A stretch of DNA of 64,000 bases, taken from the NCBI GenBank assembly GCA_963752045.1, contig CAVVWN010000007.1, positions 1 through 64,000 of the forward strand, read 5' to 3'. The notes under the pieces are model-generated. The model was not told the DNA's origin. It worked only from the letters and a program-made list of their open reading frames with translations, and made no database searches. Positions 63,801 through 64,000 of the stretch are shown one piece after another. How positions within the stretch are numbered: position 1 is the stretch's first letter; each line of letters begins with the position of its first letter. Source of the stretch: DATKDF01 sp963752045 (lineage in GTDB: Bacteria > Acidobacteriota > Vicinamibacteria > Vicinamibacterales > SCN-69-37). The position numbers were made by a program, and so were the translations under genes.

Positions 63801-64000
63801 ATTCGACGTCGCCGCGGCGCTCGCCCGTGCCGACGTACCGCTCCAGCAGGAGGTCGGCGGTATCGTCAGCGTCACGGCCAGGCTGAGCGCGACCGCGCTC
63901 ACGCTCGAGGCAGCCACGGGCGACATCACCATCGACCGCGGCGAGATGACCACGCTCAACCGGACGTTCGCCCAGGCCCAACCGACGGTTCTGCGACTGG
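60894..64000 (+). CDS. TamB/AsmA-like giant envelope protein (5' part; one frameshift)
   Basis: An open frame begins at the ATG at 60894 and reaches the right edge; more than 1030 codons are present. It starts with a basic head and signal anchor (RRARRFVVAAAALALLMVAV). An AsmA-like N-terminus follows (GIELSSSALRYNLFTLSVEL, LRRLEIDSPSFTVRREQDG). Then come hundreds of residues of Gly/Ala/Asp/Thr-rich beta-strand repeats (for example DLASWTAEAVEADRISGRVE, GRLAGGSVDGRARIAF), typical of TamB/YhdP-type lipid-conducting proteins. Near 63335-63345 an extra base shifts the frame; after it ALLVGDVSIDATGEVGTGAA continues the pattern to the edge. These proteins span the periplasm and move phospholipids or aid outer-membrane assembly. 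Confidence 0.75.
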   Translation, partial: MRRARRFVVAAAALALLMVAVVHLPFSTALVLEWMTGWLRRSAGIELSSSALRYNLFTLSVELRDVRVASTATPDDPFATANRVEADLGWRTLMGRFDLRRLEIDSPSFTVRREQDGSGNLPDSGSEPTSPTAPAFTLPDVSVEDLAVEVTLPGLAVSLQNASATVTSPSTGVIDLDLRATAGVSLTTGETTITADAAAARARYDGRAISIDEFSATRPGTSVTATGSVDIAGDDPQITIDFAGSTDLASWTAEAVEADRISGRVEGRGQLTGARSSPAVIAELTGENLGWSTLEAASASANGTFRDGVLEVDTLTGRLAGGSVDGRARIAFAADSEPSTAIVSWSGVDLSEIAGGTGLKAGVLASGRAAVEWQWPGGPAATVRARLDADARLTSGDQAVNLTANASGTGADWRVDVESADGDETVLRAGVNLTLDDRAWTDSAISGAASLAAPDIQRVLRILDAAGIPLGALDISSASGSAALAATLDGTLEALTVAGNLEGRSVVLAGSPPAHATATFALATGDGTSTGQFQLDLPDLAPWAGAVFPELGLRGGLTATGGWSGPLDDPTAIVDLAGRELVASGIEITSLSANGSASVAAVDILRAELHDAGGGVLTFEGRYDLVTRHLSITASGSGLQATFPAAPGTLTDAMTLSDASMSATVEGLVEDLSGEAAVSVRSVRAGTQDLGTVDIDATFANGTAALRLRVPALGTTAQANVDLTAPYTFTGSGTLDSTELARVARAAGLSLEDPADLAGSVDGSIDFSGQLGDGSALSATVALTPADVVLFGVPIQAQDGLRLIVADGRIGIDRARAARRRRLDRRHGRGRHGCCCRGVAATRRQRQIGIARSVARPFGSAKSVGDRRPDRGPPGGRSNGVGSPRDRHGRVGNCQRPPRRRVHSRRSGARVRARRHAGTSPPTHRIAVVGSNGHHGKRASRLAQRVAPGQRASGVSGRRRTGRRRRYVHIRRRRGARPCRRTAPAGGRRYRQRHGQAERDRAHARGSHGRHHHRPRRDDHAQPDVRPGPTDGSAT

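Overview
The window is GC-rich (roughly two-thirds G+C or more throughout) and dense with genes on both strands. It looks like a member of the Acidobacteriota, probably the Vicinamibacteria-like branch. The signs are a VWFA-related protein of the acidobacterial type, a large duplicated MacB-like permease of the acidobacterial orphan type, Ser/Thr kinases with a C-terminal TolB-like propeller, an ECF sigma factor beside kinase genes, and many exported peptidases and hydrolases. This assignment is by family content only. No rRNA or other taxonomic marker is present.

Left part (0-14 kb): after the tail of a CHAT-domain protein there is a minus-strand run of six genes joined by short overlaps. 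In transcription order they are an outer-membrane barrel protein, a GT28-like glycosyltransferase, two GT4 glycosyltransferases, an ABC exporter and a protein with two aminoglycoside-phosphotransferase-like kinase domains. This reads as one glycan or glycolipid assembly and export unit. A Tat-exported PLP aminotransferase-fold protein, a VWFA-related secreted protein and a polytopic membrane protein follow.

14-17 kb: tRNA-His(GTG) is followed by a toxin-antitoxin zone: the last codons of a RelE/HigB-like toxin, its intact HTH antitoxin, a truncated second antitoxin-like gene, and an intact hipBA pair with an AT-rich promoter. 17-28 kb: the duplicated permease, an ExeA-like ATPase, a bacterial NHEJ locus (Ku and a LIG-POL LigD, divergent around a repeat-filled spacer), glutamyl-Q tRNA(Asp) synthetase, an MBOAT/SGNH acyltransferase pair and RidA.

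28-49 kb: a 1586-residue 2-hydroxyacyl-CoA dehydratase activase-type protein, a DinB/MDMPI-like protein, a run of exported hydrolases (sulfatase, S9 peptidase, beta-lactamase-class hydrolase, the first and third with frameshifts), two divergent Ser/Thr kinase genes around a 131-bp palindrome, an ECF sigma factor, and a stretch of broken kinase remains.

49-64 kb: a PAS-LuxR regulator precedes a tight four-gene operon of flavoprotein, cyclic-nucleotide-binding protein, FHA-class III nucleotide cyclase and MBL-fold cyclic-nucleotide phosphodiesterase. It looks like a self-contained second-messenger circuit and is the most interesting system here. Then come a truncated haemoglobin, small secreted and lipid-binding-like proteins, an FMN-dependent 2-hydroxy-acid dehydrogenase, a drug/lipid-type ABC exporter riddled with single-base insertions, gamma-glutamyltransferase, and the start of a very large TamB/AsmA-like protein that runs off the right edge.

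Two themes run across the window. First, there are many non-coding or intragenic palindromes and short tandem repeats, several with shared core words. Second, +1 frameshifts occur at 34.96, 39.04, 56.9-58.6 and 63.34 kb, which could be assembly errors or real decay; the sequence alone cannot separate these.
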